DNA of 64,000 nt from Stenogyne calaminthoides (taxonomy: Eukaryota > Streptophyta > Magnoliopsida > Lamiales > Lamiaceae): the NCBI GenBank assembly GCA_037126765.1, contig JBBCBC010000037.1:12033263-12097262 (forward strand), written 5' to 3'. Shown here piece after piece: positions 24,601 to 37,469 of the stretch. Position numbers and translations under genes: made by a program. Every line of letters starts with the position of its first letter. Position 1 is the first letter of the stretch. The notes beneath the pieces are model-generated. The model saw nothing but the letters and a program-made list of their open reading frames with translations, did no database searches and was not told the DNA's origin.

Positions 24601-27338
24601 TGGCAGCATATTTGAAACCTGGTAGTGGTCAATATACAAAATTATGCATGAGATTACATTGAAAAGTATGGTGACAATACTGCATAATCACGTCTAATCT
24701 TGAATATGATGATAAAATAATCTAACCTGCGGCAGTTTTTTATCATCATCTGACAGCATATCCATAGCACTCCAGAAAATAGTTTCGATATTTACTTTCT
24801 CATCCTCGCCACTTAGATCCATTTTTGCCATCTACTTGGAAAGAGAAAATGCATCTATTAACTAAAAAAGCCTTAAAACATAAATGACTTCACCTCTATA
24901 CTTATCTACAAGCTAGAGAAATTTAAGAAATCAAGTGGTATATGCTAGCATGGGGCTCCTTCTTTTTATTCGTGTAAGCATTAATCACATACAGGCAACA
25001 TTAGTAGTTAAGAAATAAATAGCTCGCATCTTAACTTCAACAATTCACTAAATCAGAGGAAAACCAGCAGATAAAACAGTTGAATCAGAGCTTATAACTT
25101 TGCAGTTCAAAATCTAGAGCCCCAAATTTCAGGCTGATGCTAAGTATAAAAAGATGTAAATACTAAAAAACAGAAGGGGATCCATAGCTCCTAATATGAG
25201 TGTATTTACCCTTCTTGTTTAGTTTTCGAGAGAATATAAGGAAAAATCAATACCTGCATAGCAAGAAATTCACATTCTCTTTTGCTGAAACTGAAACATA
25301 TGACAGGATCATACTGGCGCAGCATGATCATTTTCACCATCTTAAATATATCACTATCTTCTCCAGCTTTACCAATAACTAAACCTTTCTGCCCTTTTCC
25401 ATTCTCCCTCCTTCTGTCTCCACTGGTTGGAACAAGTGCATTCAAAGCCTTCTGAAAGCTGTCCTCACGAAATTTACCTTTTTCATCAACAACTAAATAA
25501 AGGCCATCCCCTCCAGAAGGGAAGACGTAATGCTGAAGGGGTGTTGGTCGATAATCTGTATAAACAATATGGCACGGTTGATGATGCACCTGCACCGTGA
25601 AAGATCAGTTACAACACTATGCATTCAGTCTAGGGTCTGAAACAATGATCCGAATAGTAACACGCTAACATGCTATCTGGAAAAATGATTATTATTTTGG
25701 AAGAGAATGAAGAAATGCAAAAAAAGGGTCAAGGCAATAGCAGGTAAATAGATGAGAATTCATTTTTTTATTTCTAAGTTTTGTCTGTTTTGTCATAATA
25801 ACGACTGCAGAACTGTCAAAGGATTCACTTGTTAAGAACCCATATTCTGAAAAATCCACACACACCCACACACCTCCCTCGCTGCCAGCGTTTTAAGCAG
25901 AATACATAATCTTAAAAAACATCAGCAAGAACAAGTGAGTGATCTTTGGTTTAAGACCCAGTATCAGCTTAATTATGAAGGGTATTCATTACAAGATCCA
26001 TCATCTACACGAGAAGATATTAACATTAACAGATTAACCCGTTAACATTAAACCCAGTTTTAGTTTTATTGTAGCTTGAAGCTGCCTGTCATCATAAACA
26101 AAAGGCTACTGTGTTTAACCATGTCTGTAGTTTGAAAATTTAGAATACAGAAGCACTTACAAACTTTAACCATCCATAAAAATTGAAGAAAGCAGTTAAA
26201 AAAAGTATCTAGTACCTTTGCAGCCCAATCAGCAAACTCTTTTGCATTAGGCACTGTAGCTGAAAGGAACACAAACCGCGCATTCTTTGGGGCCATAACA
26301 ATACTCTCTTCCCACACTACACCTCTCTCTCTGTCTCTCATGTAATGAACTTCGTCAAATATAACCCAAGCCACCTCCCTTGTTACTTCTGATCCTTTGT
26401 ACTGCATGCTTCGCCAGATCTCTGTGGTCATCACCTGAAATGATATTCCAAAATTTAGCTTTGTACATTATTTGAAAGAGCAGGTTAGGCCCACAAGTAT
26501 GCAAATATGTATCAATCCTACCAAGCAAGAGGCATTGGGCTCGATGGTGACATCACCTGTCATCAACCCAACATCTGAAAATTCTTCTTTGAACTCTCTG
26601 TATTTCTGATTGCTAAGTGCCTTAATTGGAGATGTATATATCACACGTTGCTTGTTGCGCAGCGACATGGCAATGGCATACAAGGCCACTACCGTCTTCC
26701 CTGCAGAAGTATGTGCAGAGACCTGAATTTTTTTTCCAAAAACCCAATTATACATCCATCAAATCGATATTTCAGACAACCACACACGACCTGTAACAAA
26801 TTGAAACAAGCAAACTAAAAATCGAAAACATCATACACATTAACACAGTAGCCATTATAATCTGCACTATTCCCAAAAAAAAATAAAAAAACCTCCATTA
26901 GTATTTTAATACTCGAGCTATGAAGAAAGCAAGCAAAGCAAAAAGAAGTATCAATCAGACGAGTCATGAACACTCCCTCTTATGAAATATGGGGGTAAAA
27001 CAAAAAAATCCAAACCACAAAGTAAAAAGGAAGTTCAACACGTCTCCGCTGTCACAACAAAGGGGAGAAAATACCATGACAGATTCGCCATTGTCGAGAC
27101 ACTTGATAGCTTCCAACTGAAAAGGATCAAGAGTGAAGGGGAATTCCCTTGCCGGCTTTAAACCTTGTTGCACATTCGAAAGCGGCCGCGGCACATAGCC
27201 CTCCGGATACGATACGTCGTGAAGGCATGTCACTGGCTCATCCATTGTGAAGCCATTGTCCTCCTTCCGCTGCTTTAGCGGTGGAGTCACGCAATCCTCC
27301 TTCGCCTCTCCCGATTGTTTCCTCTTTACTGATCCCAT
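18675..27338 (-). CDS. HEN2: HEN2, MTR4-type DExH RNA helicase of the nuclear exosome
   Basis: Fourteen coding exons were joined by splice sites and phase: 27338-27075, 26722-26522, 26434-26216, 25589-25254, 24831-24727, 24618-24508, 24005-23755, 22289-22166, 22086-21807, 21730-21576, 21152-21003, 20914-20682, 19649-19385 and 18953-18675. They give 990 residues (Arabidopsis HEN2 is about 995). Motif I AHTSAGKT is at 90-97, DEVH at 182-185, FLSATVPN near 210 and QMSGRAGRRG near 454. The arch/KOW region and the C-terminal DSHCT domain (RRLEEVLQQL to the final KIKRDIVFAASLYL) follow. The N-terminal DEPVTCLHDVSYPEGYVP favours HEN2 over its paralogue MTR4. HEN2 feeds nucleoplasmic transcripts, misspliced RNAs and snoRNA precursors to the exosome; this role is from the family. 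One intron uses a GC donor (21575-21574). The intron 22290-23754 carries a TACCG-repeat transposon. Confidence 0.95.
19980..20094 (-). other. Exon-like open segment inside a HEN2 intron
   Basis: Within the intron between HEN2 exons 12 and 13, an acceptor-like ACATATTCAG precedes a 115-base segment open in the incoming HEN2 frame (KYVFPICDRIEALYEIMKGH, then a further 18 residues), followed by GTAGCC. Composition looks protein-like. Its length is not a multiple of three, so inclusion would shift the HEN2 frame. The translated segment was not recognised. It may be a captured gene fragment or a regulated cassette exon. Confidence 0.35.
22788..23490. repeat. TACCG self-complementary repeat element in a HEN2 intron
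   Basis: Two blocks of GGTATACCGAAATTTCGGTA-like words (22790-23040 and 23285-23485) flank an AT-rich core. Outer edges GGTGGGAAACCGTACC and, in reverse complement, GGGGTGGAAAATTTACCG are imperfect inverted repeats, so the whole is probably one non-autonomous DNA transposon. It belongs to the same family as 3435-3800. Frames across it are repeat artefacts. Confidence 0.6.
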
Positions 27339-27599
27339 ATCAACTACTTCTCCAATAAAAAGGAGGAGAATATTATCGGAAACAGTATTCCTATGCCAAT
27401 AGAACAGACCAAGGGTTTTTCCTTCGCGTGCAGCAGGCACCGGTGACGGCAAATTGGAAGAGAGCGCCGGAGAGTTAAACCAGGGCGGCGCCGACGAAAC
27501 CCTCTTCTTATTCTGGACGCGAGAAAATCGTAAAAGTTTCCAAGGTTTAGTGGCGGTTGAAGTTTGGAAGCGAACGACGTCGTAAGATGCTAGCAAATA

Positions 27600-28154
27600 G
27601 TAGCAGTAACGGGCGGTTGGGTTGGGCCCTAAGTATATAATGTGTGAAATTTTATTACAAACCCTAACCTGTATCCAACAATAATAAAATAAAACAAATT
27701 CAAACCTTATCAGGTAAAGTACACATCTTGTCATCAGAATTCAAAATATTATTTATCGACGGTAGAAGATGCTTCGATTTTCAAGATTTTATTTACTTTT
27801 TACCCAAAAGGTTGTGATGGCTCCATGCAATGTAAAAAAAAAAATCATGTAAAAAATAATACTACCTTTTTTTTAAGTAAAAGATGATATTTATGTTGTT
27901 ATCAATTATCATCTCATCATTGGTAATATTACTTCTTATTTGAAATATATCTATTTTCCCTAGCAGAAAAATATTGTGCGAGACAATACCATACACCAAT
28001 TAACTACTCAATTTTTTGTATAATAACATGTCATTGATACTATTACTTGACCCTAATTAAATGGATCAAAATTTCCAAGTTCAAAGTTCTAATTGGTGCT
28101 CACAAGCCCTATAGTTGCTTAAAATAAAAATAAGAACTGATGTAAACTGAGACG
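27600..28154. other. Upstream region of HEN2, AT-rich
   Basis: GGGCCC lies at about 27625, about 285 bp upstream of the HEN2 start. The rest is AT-rich with no gene seen. Confidence 0.4.
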
Positions 28155-28170
28155 GTACCTCCCTTTTTCT

Positions 28171-28946
28171 TTTTCTTTTTTTTTTTTGAGAAAAGGACGT
28201 ACAATTAAGAGTTAAAGAGAATTACAAAGTACAATCCTATAGATGAAGAGTAGTACAAAGTACAAATCCTTCAAATGAAGCACAAGTCCTACAGCCGAAC
28301 GATCGAAACACCGAATGGAACAACACCTACCTCGAACCAATCTTGAGGGACAAAGGAGGGGAGAACCACAATCCGGCAAAAGCACACAGACAAAGGGAAG
28401 CCCCACACTAAGGCTTCAACCATGTCCGAAAAGATAACTAGGATTGCATCGAACAAAGCACCACCAACAAACCACCAAGACCCAGAACCGGAAGAAAACA
28501 ACAAAATAAAACAAACAACAAACCCAAATAGGGAAGAAATCTCACAACAAACCCCTAACAATGAGAAAGCAGAGAAGAGAAAATAAATCTAAACCCAAAA
28601 CCCAAAATAGAACAAAAAGTAAAAAAAACACAAAATAAAACAAAAAATAAAAATCCGACGGACCGAAACCGCCCACCGGTTGCCGTGACTCCGGTGGGGG
28701 AGATCGGTCCAACGAACCATCCACAACCTCTAAGCGACGCTCAAAATGGCAGGTTGCTGTGTGACATAGGGCGACGACGGGGGTTGGGTGGGTGCTGCGC
28801 GCAGGTGGCGGCGCGCAAGTAGCAGCGCGCCGGCGGCGGAGGGAGGTGGGCGGCCCAGGCGGCGGAGGGAGGTGGACGGTGGTAGCGGCGCAGGCCAGAT
28901 TTTTATTTTGGGGAGAAAACGAAGAAGACTTGGGGGAGGAACTTTT
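28171..28946 (-). mobile_element. Retroposon-like insertion with poly(A) tail and target duplication
   Basis: The segment is flanked by near-identical direct repeats, GTACCTCCCTTTTTCT at 28155-28170 and GTACCTCCCTCTTTTTCT at 28947-28964. On the minus strand it starts in a GC-rich, proline-codon-rich part and ends in a run of about 13 A after CTTTTCTC. A target duplication plus a poly(A) end indicates L1-type retroposition. No reverse transcriptase is visible in the 776 bp, so it is a truncated LINE or another retroposed transcript. The frames of 90 and 144 codons inside look like low-complexity by-products. Confidence 0.55.
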
Positions 28947-28964
28947 GTACCTCCCTCTTTTTCT

Positions 28965-29553
28965 TGTCCTGGGCAAACAAGCCCGTACAAAACAGAATAA
29001 AAATTATAGAAGCCTAAAAATAAATTACCAGGTATGAGATGAGATGTAATTTCAATTTAAATTAATTACAAGTTACAACCAATTAACCTAACTCCAAATA
29101 ATAAAAAAATGAAAGGCCCAACTCCTAATCAATTAAGATAATACACATGTGCTAAGTCTCACCAAATGTAAACCATCTCTAGTATTTTTTTAATAAATGA
29201 TTATCCAGCAAACATACTATTAGGCCCAAACTCCATAATTTAAAAGTGTAGAAGAACCAGAATGCACTTTGATAATGGTCCCATGACCCGGGCCCGCCAA
29301 GGATTCCACATGCTTAGCTGCACAATAATAATGCAAATAAAATGCTTCCAATTGATTTATGGATATTTGCTACAATAAGTTACAAAATTGGTTTTGCCCA
29401 ACAGAAGTGAACTAACTTTACATCTGTCCTTCAATCACTCTGTCATGTTCAAGAAATTAAGAAGAAAGAGTTGAGCCCATACATACAGAATATATCCTAG
29501 TAAAACATGAGGGATTGGATAAAACATTTAAACTAGTATAGATCATTATTGTA
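28965..29553. other. Intergenic DNA 3' of STICHEL
   Basis: AT-rich. Contains the presumed 3' UTR of the STICHEL gene. No gene seen. Confidence 0.45.
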
Positions 29554-32500
29554 TCATCTACTGTGTCTGTTGTCTGTCGTCCTTGATTTTGCACACTCTC
29601 CAAACCACGAAAAACGACCACTTCTGCGTGCACGCAATGGCGTGCCTTGCTTAGCCTGCTAGTTATGCACGAACAATATAGAACTCAATATCCAAGAAAA
29701 AAATGGTGTGGAACAGCAAAAAGTGGGAAATCAACTTGATTTACTACCTTCCCCCTAGCGCGAGGTCTGGTGTTTTTCCAACAAAATAACCCCCTGCAAC
29801 CCCCTTTGGCTCCTGATCCAGACTCATATCCCCTTCACACAAGGTAAACGTAAACTTTCAGTAGTCATGGCTAAATGCACTATTAATAAAATATAATGAA
29901 AAATATGATTTAAACAAGATCAAGGACACATTTCAGTGTCCACTTATCTCCTTTTACAATTTTATTATGTCAGGAACACATATTTACAATTTAAGAAGTT
30001 TTATACTATTCTCAGTTCCCGTTTCAAGTGGAGAGGTTCGCGGGTTTTCGCTCTGAAATTCGATTTGTTCAGAAATTGGTACTTTTGTTCTACCACCTGA
30101 ATGTATACATCCAAGTTGCTTTTTTTGCAACCAACGTCTTAGTTGGACTTTTAACAGCATAAAAGTCGAGCAAGAATTGAAAAGGATGAAATTAATTATT
30201 AGGTAGCGAGTGACTCACATGGTATCTAGGCTCGCAAAGCTGCTATTGTTATGCAACAAGCTTGGAGATATAGGGTAGTGGTTGCTCCTCTTGGCCATTC
30301 CACTTCCACCATTGATTTTCAGAGCTTTGATTTCATGATTGAACTCGTCTTCCCAGTCCTGCTGCGATGGCACGTCTGCAGAGTTTATAGATTCCATTCC
30401 ATCCTGTGGCAGGACTTGATTCCTTTCAGCAGGTTTTGAACGACTCATTGATCCAGGAGTTCCTTTCTCTGTTGCCTGCAACCACGCAGTTTCTAATCTT
30501 TGTTCATGGATGATGGATTCAATTCTTTTCACAGGAATATTTGACTTGCTCTCTTCCTTTGAAGTGCTCGGGTTATCATGACCTTCCGCACATTAAAGCG
30601 TACGTCAACATCAGAATTATCATTTGAGCTCAATAATATGTTATCCACATTCATAGCATTATTTTTCTCACCCGAAGAATCTGGTAACAGGATTATTTTA
30701 ACTTCCACATTTCGTCGTAAAACAATTTCAAATGAGTTAGTGATGCTGCTGACGAAACCTTCTGCTCTGGTTTTAATACTTCTGTCCCCAAATGCAACAT
30801 GAGCTACAAAACCACCTGCATACAGATCATGTTGCCAGGTTTAGGACAAGGGAGAAACTTATTAACTCCTTAAAGAAATTAAAAGCCTACGTAAACAAGT
30901 TGTAGCAAGATTATATCACAATATGGTGCGATTTAAAAGTTAAAACAGTCTCATTCGACCATGCAAGAGGTCACTGTTTTGTTGAGCCTACCCAGTTCTC
31001 AACACTGTAATATTCAAGTTTGAAAATTTATTTCTCATTCTTATTTTAAGTGAGATCGACATTGCAAGCAATTCAGGAGTTCATAAAAATGGTAAATACT
31101 TCACTACTTGCATCGCACAATTGGTGCAATTTTGTTTCAATTTTGACAAAAGTTTGACTCATTCACAAACAAAAAAATTGAAATTTATAATGAGTATTAG
31201 TTTATACAAGAAAAATATTAGTTTGTAGGCTGAACAGTATTCATACTTTTTTCAACATTCAACTAATACTTTTCATCGTATTAGCTGATACTTTTAATCA
31301 CATGAACTAATACCTTTCAACCTTTTTCTATGATTCGCGAAAAATATATAAAAAAGCAGTTTGGTTAAAAAAAATTAGTCAAAATTGGGTCAAAACTACA
31401 TCAATTGTGTTATTCCATAAAAATAAGCAACATGTATGGTACCGATGCATCCCAAAGTTTATTTCTAGATGGATATTGTTGTTTGTTACCTTTAACTTCA
31501 GAAATTGACACGAGCCTTCCATGAGCATGAAGGAGTTGCCTCAACGTCTTGGAATGGCACTTCTCGATGCACTGAAGCCAGATGTCAGTGAGCATCTTTG
31601 AGTTCATGCATCTCAAAGAACTTCTCCCACTTTTGCAGTCATCTCGTGTGACGGTCAGTTCTTCAGCACCGATAAACTGGATTAGGTTGGGGTTGAAATG
31701 GAAACTGGGAGCATCACTCAGTGAGATTGAATTGTCTTTGCTTGTGGAATTGCAGTGAGCAGATCTCACAAAAGAACTTGAACTCTCAGGAGCCAACTGC
31801 GAATCTGTTCTCTGCTTTTGGGCAATAGATTCTCTAAGCATAATCAAGTGGTCCTCTTCAGTTGCCTTGGAACTCTGTCTTCGACTACTTCCTGAATGAG
31901 TTCGTTCTGGTGAAGCCATCGAACCTAACTGTAATAGTGTGGCTGTGAACCATGTTGACCGTTCACTTGAAGCTCTAAGATGCTTTTCTGCCTCTGAGAG
32001 AAGCGTCAACGCATGCTTTAGTCTCTCTAATTCTCTTTCTGACACTGAAATCAATTCAAATGTTTGCTCAACCATGAGAAATTGAATTATTCGCAGCATT
32101 TCATTCAAAATAATATATTGTCACAAGCTCCTTTTAGTAAAGAATTTTAGGTGCATTCCCTATTATAACTATATACTTTCTAAAAAGCCAATATATAGCA
32201 GGGAAACACTTCGTGGATTCAAGTGAAAATGTAGAAGTCCTGAAGAAACTACGAGATGAACAACCAAGGCATCATCGATTGCCATATAATAGCAAAATAG
32301 AAATACATCAAATGTGAAAAGTAGTTATTGGAGTTTTATGCGATGACGCTGAGACAGAGGTTTTCTCATAAAAATCTGATTAAAGAAAACCTACATTGCA
32401 TACAAATCAATTGTAAAATTTTCATAAGTTCATGGAAAGTTTTGTTTCACTGTAAAGCTGTTATTCAATATTTTTTTTAAATTTGAAATTAGCCAAGTGG

Positions 32501-35500
32501 GAGGAATAAAGCATACTTCAGCTTTCATTTCCAATTTTATGTTTCGTTTGACAAGTATAGCACTTCCAACTAAAAAACAGATGTGGCAACAAATAGCATC
32601 AAGTCAGCGCAATAAACATAGTTACTGTGGCATATAATTCAGGGGGACACCTGAGCTGGTAAAACCATACAGTAAAATTAAAATATCCAAGCCCGAGATC
32701 TAGCAGAAGAATTTTTATTTAACATTTGAAAACATGAATAAGGGTAAAAAATTATGAGTTATTAAGGTTAATTTTAATTCAATTTGGAATTAATGCATGC
32801 TAACAGATACAAACTAGGAGCATAGACCCCAAACCAACATTAATATATAGAATCCTTTTAAAGGTTATATACTGTTAAAAAACCAAAATGCTCAAACTTT
32901 CAAACTTAGTATTATCTTGGCAAGAGTTGCAGTCATCAATATTCAGCTGTTTGCATTCTGAACAAAGAAGTACTTCTGATCTTAGATTCTAAATAAAGAT
33001 TCAATATGTAACCTCTTTTATCAGGCTTTTAGACCCCTAAAACAATAACAGAATAAAAGATAATGGAATTGCTGCAAATCGTAATTGCTAGTATGCTCCA
33101 CATTCTAAAGTTGCCCATTATTTTATAAGCTACCCAGTTAAATTGGAATTTTGAAGAAATATTATTATTTTTGCACTAAAGCATACATCAGGAACCAAAG
33201 GAGAAAATATCAGATGGACACTTACAGCCTCCTGAACCGAAGAAAGAATCACGCTTTCCATCGACACTACTTGGGTAAGTTCCAGCAATAATATCTACAA
33301 TAAGAGTTGCCATTTGAGACATCAGAACCATTGGATCCATTCCGGTATCCAAAAATTCCCTGGCTTTAATCACTGTTTCTGTTGCATTTGATGACATGGC
33401 TAGCTCCAAGAGGTCCAATAATTTCTCATCAGAAACAACCCCAATCTACAGAAAGAAAACACATATTACTTGGCATGTTTAAATGATATCTGTTTTTTTC
33501 AAAACTTTAACCACATTCATAATGTTTATTAAAACCCATGAGAACAGAAAAGTACATTAGAGAATGTATGCAAAACTCACAAGCTCATTCACCAAGGAGA
33601 CAGTGATACTTTTTCCAAACAAACTCAACTGGTCAACCATGGTTTCTGCATCACGTATCGAACCATCTGCATTAGAAGCAATCAACTCTAGTGCATCTGA
33701 CTCAACATCCAAGTTTTCTTCAGTGGCAATCTTCCTGATCCTAGAAACAATATCAACGTTGCTAATTTTATTGAAAATTTGCTTCTGGCATCGGGACATT
33801 ATACTGCGTGGCACATTGTCGATATCAGTAGTTATGAGTAAGAAAACGACGTGTGGGAGCAGTTTCTCAAGAAGTCGAAGAAATGCCAGCCATGTCTTTG
33901 AGGGCAACAAGTGGCATTCATCCACAACAAAAACCTCGAACTGTGAATGTGCTGAAGGATGGACTGTAGACAGGCTTTTCAAAAGATTCTTAATCTTGTC
34001 AATCCCTTTTTCATTTGAGCCATCAACTTCTCTAAGAAACCTGCTCTTTCCTGATATGAATTCAGCACACTCCCTGCAGACCCCACAGGGCTTAATCTCG
34101 TCAGTGGCAAGGCAATTCAAAGCAGCAGCAAAAATCCTAGCGGTTGAAGTTTTCCCTGTTCCACGAGGACCTTGGAAAAGATAAACGGGGGAAATCCTTC
34201 CTCTTGAAACTGCACTCATAAGAGATTGAACAACTACGTTCTGTCCAATCAATTCATCAAAAAAAATTGGCCTATACTTATGGCTCAAGCTTCTGGAATT
34301 CTCAGGAGAACTTTCTTCTTCATGTAATTCACCCCCATTTAAAGCCACTATCTCTAATCCTTCCTGGCTCCTACAACTTGTAGACCACCTCCTACCATCC
34401 AACCGACTCAAGGCTTCCAAATCAAGCTCTCCAAGATTTGTGGAGAGCTCGTCATCACTGTTCCTACTACCCATGGATGACCCTCCTCGACCTTTGTTTT
34501 TAAGAAGGGGAACAAGACTTTGATTAGCTGTCCTAGAACTCGGTCTCTTGTTACGTCTTCTTTGCTGAGTAGACTGGCTTCCACAAAATATACTGCTTCC
34601 CTTCCTTCTTAAAGAATCTGAAAAGGATGGAGAGGAGCAACTTCCATGCCCTATTCGGGATTTAGGTGTTGACCTTTTCGACCAATAACAAGGAATCCCA
34701 CATCCCTGTCGCCCTGGAAAATCCAACTGATCGTCCACCTCATCATCAGCGTCATTCAACGACCCTGTGGTCGATACCCAAGACTCAACCGTACTGGGGT
34801 TCCTAATCCCGTATTTATTATTATGAGAGCTAGAAGACAAAGCTGGGGTGCCATACGAAATAGCATCATCTTCTTTCCTATGACCACCCCTCAACAACTT
34901 TTTTGGTGAATGGGCCCAACCCTTGTGCTTAAGCCTTGCCAGCAATGGGGAGAGTGCAGATGCCCTCCTTAGATCCTCGGAATTACAGGTGTAATCCTCA
35001 GTATCATCGGACTGATCAACTAAACTCCCCAGATCTTCCCTCCCTAAACCTAAACCAGGCAAACCCTCCACAGAATTAACAGTGCGTTTTTTCGATGGTA
35101 TCTGCTTTTGCAATCTTTCATTATGGTGATGCCTAGGATAATTACTTCTCTTTGACTTTCTCTTGATAGTGCGCATAATAGACGGAGTGAAATCCGTGTC
35201 TTTGCACCTAAAGATGGCCGAGGGATACTTCTCATTCAAAAAAGTATCACTCCTCGAATCAACATTCCTAGCATCACTCAAACTGTCCACATCTGCACTT
35301 TCATCCTGAGTCGAAAACGACCCTTCTTCATCCTTACTATTAACCACATCATCTTCCCCAATCTGCTTACTCTTTTCACTCTCAGATTTCTGACTCCTCC
35401 AATTGTACAAAAACACCCTTTTCTCCCTATCTTTCACATTAACATTATTCCCCTTATCACCAGCACCATTCCCACTATAATTATTAGCATTATTCTGCAA

Positions 35501-35767
35501 TTGCAATTGAGAGGAAGAAGCAACGCTGTTACCATTATTAATCAGGCCGTTCTTGTGATGATGCACGTAATGATGCTTCGAAAGCGATCTAGAAGAACTA
35601 ATCGGCGACCGCCACGACGAAGAGGTCCCAGGGTCCCTCAAAACTCTCGCCGCCTTCCGAATTTGCGTCAACTCCTTCTTCAAATGCAGGTTGCTCGGAT
35701 CGATTCCTCCGCCGCCACCCACCGCCGCACCTCCTCCCCGACCGCCGCCGCCAATTTCTACCGACAT
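29554..35767 (-). CDS. STI: STICHEL-type DnaX-like AAA+ protein
   Basis: Seven coding exons (35767-33581, 33445-33226, 32044-31490, 30815-30672, 30582-30219, 29832-29748, 29655-29554) close into one frame of 1218 residues, the length I recall for Arabidopsis STICHEL. The N-terminus has the family signature LHLKKELTQIRKAARVLRDP at about 28-47. A DNA polymerase III gamma/tau-like core follows: YRPIFFDELIGQ, Walker A GPRGTGKTS at about 530, a zinc module C-x8-C-x2-C-x2-C near 550-567, and Walker B VVDECHLL near 614, then the sensor region SRCQ. The C-terminus holds RLKHALTLLSEAEKHLRASS and GYESGSG...GLFCW near the end. STICHEL controls trichome branch number in Arabidopsis. Its molecular role is not settled and it is not thought to be a replication clamp loader. 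An 89-base intron (30583-30671) is required to keep the frame. Confidence 0.93.
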
Positions 35768-36129
35768 TGTCCTTTAACCACTGCCACTGCCTACTCTGAA
35801 AAATATGTTGAAGAAAATAAATTAAAAAAATCAGTTGTTTATCAAGGAAGTAGTGCGCAGATCTGAACTCAGTTGTCTGATATTTTTTCTAAGCAGCCAT
35901 TAATAATCGACAGCAAAGAGCTCACAGTAGCAGAGCCAGATAAGGATGTTAATTAGGGCAGGGTTGAAATGCCAATCAAAAATGAAGGCCTAAAAAAGCA
36001 AAAACAGAGGAGAATTCAATCAAGTGTATTTCGATAATTAATACGAAAGATTACAATCGGTTTGAAATCGAAGAAAATTAGGAAAATGTTTGAAGAGCGA
36101 AGGTCCCGCCTAATAAGGGGAGCAATATT

Positions 36130-37465
36130 TTTCTCTTGAAGATAGATAAATGGTGGGGCAATTTCTTGCAATCACTGTCTGTGATTTTACTTCTTCGTTT
36201 TCATACCTATTTCCACGAATTTCCATTCATAGCCAGGTCACTCATTGACTCATTCGTTGAATTTTTTTTCTAATTCCACCATTTTAAATTTGGAATTTTT
36301 CTGTTATTATTATTTTCTTCCATTTTCTCCAAAGGCAAATTGAGGTCAGAGACTCAGATAAAAACGTGACATTACGTGTCACGCTATTAGTCGCGCAATA
36401 TTAATTTACGTTAGTATCCATATATTTAAAAAAATACTATTTTTATCATTCCTCGTATAAATTCTAAAATCATACTAAAAAATATGCATATTTGAAAAGG
36501 AACAACTCATCAAATTCATAAATAGTAAATACTAATTTGAATGTCATAAAAAAAAAACTTATCAGTTATCGTTTTTTTCATCGTTAATCATACAAAAATA
36601 TGTTGAATGCATGCATTTTCAATTACTATTAAATTTCAAATATCCAATCACATATATATAAATTATGGGCTCGTATCATTCCCGTCAACCAGATCAAACA
36701 TCTTTAATGATTTTATTTTTACTTTGTTGGATGATAAAAAATATTTATTGCTCTAAGCCTGTTTTGGTAACTCCACAATTGTAGTTGTGAGAAATCAATA
36801 ATAAGCTTTTTATTATTGGGAGACATATCTTTTGATAATGTTTGATGTGATTCACGAATGTGCTCATTTTAATTATTTCAAAGAGACATGGTTTTATGGC
36901 CCTCATAAATTATCCCAAACCTAGTGTAATTTAAATTAATTGATAAGATCATGTAATCACTCTCCTGACATTATAAAAGTCTTGAAATCATGAAACTGTG
37001 TAAAATGGTATATTGCCATTATTATTCATCTTTCTCATGAGGTCTCACTTCTATTTAATTACATTATCTTTTAGTTAGAACATACCAATCATGTAAGGAA
37101 TGATAAAAAAAATGATACAAAATCAGGATTTTTTCACTTTTTTTTCAAAATTTAAAAATCGTGGTATTAAATTACGAATTATTTATGTAAAAAAATTATA
37201 AAAAAGATACTCGTGGAATTTTTTTAGTTGGAATGTTGATGATTAATCGTAAAAATGAAAGTAACATAAATTTAATGATAGCTACTTTTTAAAAGCGACG
37301 GTAATTGTTAATAATATTGAGTATGGGTTAATTGGATAAATCATAATGGCAAAATTTTAATTATTGATGATTTTCTCTTTTCCTCGGGTGCAGGCGAAGC
37401 ACGTGTCCGTATTCTCGTCATGCATTTACTAACTTCAAGTCATTCAATATAATTTGGATGATGAG
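36130..37465. other. AT-rich intergenic DNA upstream of STICHEL
   Basis: No gene seen. It probably includes the STICHEL promoter near 35800-36250. Confidence 0.45.
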
Positions 37466-37469
37466 TTTT

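Noticed and set aside
28542..28990. Minus-strand frames of 144 and 86 codons rich in Pro and Arg
   Set aside because: They overlap in different frames across a retroposon boundary and a GC-rich stretch; low-complexity composition explains them.
30541..30600. Apparent frameshift in the STICHEL gene
   Set aside because: An 89-base GT-AG intron at 30583-30671 restores the conserved frame, so no mutation needs to be assumed.
33564..34184. 206-codon plus-strand frame
   Set aside because: It lies antisense to the conserved DnaX-like core of STICHEL, whose minus-strand frame has clear motifs; the antisense frame has none.
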